From: Streptomyces coeruleorubidus
GTDB taxonomy: Bacteria; Actinomycetota; Actinomycetes; Streptomycetales; Streptomycetaceae
Assembly: GCF_028885415.1 (NCBI RefSeq)
Contig: NZ_CP118527.1
Location: 1,488,001-1,552,000, forward strand
Length of the DNA: 64,000 nucleotides
Direction of reading: 5' to 3'
Below the pieces are notes generated by a model that had not been told where the DNA came from, ran no database searches, and saw only the letters and a program-made list of their open reading frames with translations. Shown one piece after another: positions 62,803 through 64,000 of this stretch; the stretch's first letter is position 1; each line of letters opens with the position of its first letter. A program made the position numbers and the translations under genes.

Positions 62803-63000
62803 GCGCACGCTCCTCGATCTGCCATACCAAGGGTCGGCAGACCATACCGCAGTGCCGTGCCCCCTGACCCGCCCAGGGACATGACTCCTTGATCGATAAA
62901 CCTTTGACGACGTTGTCATCGCCCTTTGCGGCGGCTTTACCCGGGCGCGGGCGCCGCCTGTGCGAAGGGGCGCCCGCGCCGGGCCGCGTACGCGCCGGGG

Positions 63001-63759
63001 TCAGCCCGTGCCGGCGTTGAGGAAGATACCGCCGTCCACGACGAGCGTCTGGCCGGTGACCCAGTCGGACTGCCCGGAGGTGAGGAACGCGGCCGCGCCG
63101 CCGATGTCGGAGGGCACACCGAGCCGGCCGAGCGGGTAGGCCGCGGCCGCCTCCTCCTCGCGGCCCTCGTACAGGGCCTGGGCGAACTTCGTCTTCACGA
63201 CGGCCGGGGCGATCGCGTTGACCCGCACCTTGGGCGCGTACTCGTGCGCGAGCTGCACGGTCAGGTTGATCATCGCCGCCTTGCTGACGCCGTACGCGCC
63301 GATGAACGGCGAGGGCGAGAGGCCGGCGACGGAGGCGATGTTGACGATCGCGCCGCCGTTGTCCTTCTGCCAGGCGTGCCAGGTCTTCTGGGCGAAGCCG
63401 AGCGCCGAGATCACGTTGATCTCGAAGACCTTGCGGGCGACGTCCAGGTCGAGGTCGGCGATCGGCCCGAACACCGGGTTCGTGCCGGCGTTGTTGACCA
63501 GGAAGTCGACGCGGCCGAAGGCCTCCATCGTGCGCTCGACGGCGACGGCCTGGTGGGCCTCGTCGTGCGCCTTGCCCGCCACGTAGATCACGCGGTCGGC
63601 GCCGAGCTGCTCGACGGCCTCCTTGAGGGCGTCCTCGTTGCGGCCGGTGATGCACACGCGGTCGCCGCGTGCGACGAGCGCCTCGGCGACGCCGTAGCCG
63701 ATGCCACGGCTGGCGCCCGTGACGAGGGCGGTCTTGCCGGAGAGTTCCACGGAAGTCAT
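63001..63759 (-). CDS. SDR family oxidoreductase, FabG-like
   Basis: The 252-residue enzyme has TGASRGIGYG, NNAG, the catalytic Ser in NIASVAG, YGVSK for Tyr-Lys, and VTGQTLVVDGG. It resembles 3-ketoacyl reductases and 2-dehydro sugar dehydrogenases. ATG 63759 is the start. It follows a second SDR 12 bases upstream on the same strand, so the two are probably an operon. Confidence 0.88.
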   Translation of the reverse strand: MTSVELSGKTALVTGASRGIGYGVAEALVARGDRVCITGRNEDALKEAVEQLGADRVIYVAGKAHDEAHQAVAVERTMEAFGRVDFLVNNAGTNPVFGPIADLDLDVARKVFEINVISALGFAQKTWHAWQKDNGGAIVNIASVAGLSPSPFIGAYGVSKAAMINLTVQLAHEYAPKVRVNAIAPAVVKTKFAQALYEGREEEAAAAYPLGRLGVPSDIGGAAAFLTSGQSDWVTGQTLVVDGGIFLNAGTG

Positions 63760-63771
63760 GTCTGCCGTCCT

Positions 63772-64000
63772 CTAGTCGAGCGGTCCGCCGGCCACGTACA
63801 GCACCTGGCCGGAGACAAACCCGGCCGCCTCGCCCGTGAAGAAGGCGATGGCGTTGGCGATGTCCTCCGGCTCACCGACGCGCGCCACCGGGATCTGGGT
63901 GGCGGCGGCGGCCTTGAAGTCCTCGAAGCCCATGCCGACGCGGTCGGCGGTGGCCTTGGTCATCTCGGTGGCGATGAAGCCGGGGGCGACGGAGTTGGCG
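63772..64000 (-). CDS. 3-oxoacyl-ACP-reductase-like SDR (5' end outside window)
   Basis: Only the C-terminal 75 residues are seen: NSVAPGFIATEMT, then IPVARVGEPEDIANAIAFF and FVSGQVLYVAGGPL, the end of a FabG-type SDR. The frame is open to base 64000. It lies directly upstream of the other SDR. Confidence 0.85.
   Translation of the reverse strand, partial: ANSVAPGFIATEMTKATADRVGMGFEDFKAAAATQIPVARVGEPEDIANAIAFFTGEAAGFVSGQVLYVAGGPLD

Overview
The window is high-GC DNA with GTG/TTG starts, many overlapping stop/start pairs and Streptomyces-type gene families (short type II DAHP synthase, a divergent EF-Tu, a sigma-like/ricin-B lectin membrane protein, two rare TTA codons). I read it as a chromosomal segment of a Streptomyces or close relative. 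No rRNA, tRNA, CRISPR array, transposase or phage gene was recognised.

Layout. 1-8.4 kb: an Lrp/AsnC regulator, a DUF885 metallo-hydrolase, an SDR, an orphan Imm21 protein, a broken rhodanese gene and sbcC/sbcD. 8.5-24.5 kb: an accessory block that looks like a compact biosynthetic cluster. asnB points left; from a shared 416-base region a run of genes points right: PaaK-like ligase, toroid-repeat protein, tautomerase-like protein, acyl carrier protein, minimal acyl-AMP ligase, amidase, MIO ammonia lyase, short DAHP synthase, aldo/keto reductase, SDR; a divergent MarR/MFS-exporter pair and two terminator hairpins close the block. 24.7-30.3 kb: YigZ, a SixA-like phosphatase, a CysRS-like protein carrying a 30-bp minisatellite, and a cobalamin-riboswitch-controlled btuFCD set whose ATPase gene is damaged. 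30.4-41 kb: CoA-binding protein, APC permease, pobA, ArsR/CDF metal pair, YbaK, XRE-cupin regulator, two hexapeptide-repeat proteins, DedA protein and phosphoketolase. 41-54 kb: a GH3 remnant, the sigma-like/lectin protein, galU, thioesterase, a Q/P-rich membrane protein, an MFS remnant, spermidine-synthase-like gene, tuf3-type EF-Tu, VTT protein, thiolase/HxlR pair, uppP and two small genes. 54-64 kb: lnt, Gfo/Idh oxidoreductase, FAD monooxygenase/TetR pair with twin operators, DinB, a frameshifted lipoprotein, TPR protein, ung, a solute-binding lipoprotein and two SDRs, the last cut by the window end.

How the cluster may work (inference). The DAHP synthase would raise aromatic precursor supply; the MIO lyase has the His-Leu pair typical of tyrosine ammonia lyases, so it would make 4-hydroxycinnamate; the small ligase would load it on the ACP. 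With no ketosynthase, NRPS or terpene synthase present, the acyl group is probably transferred or modified by the toroid protein, the second ligase, asnB-type amidation, amidase and reductases, and exported by the MFS pump under MarR control. A TTA codon near the start of the first gene suggests bldA-dependent timing. The product is unknown to me.

Five genes or gene relics (rhodanese, btuD, GH3, MFS, lipoprotein) show frame changes, some with internal deletions. Those with deletions are hard to explain as sequencing error alone.
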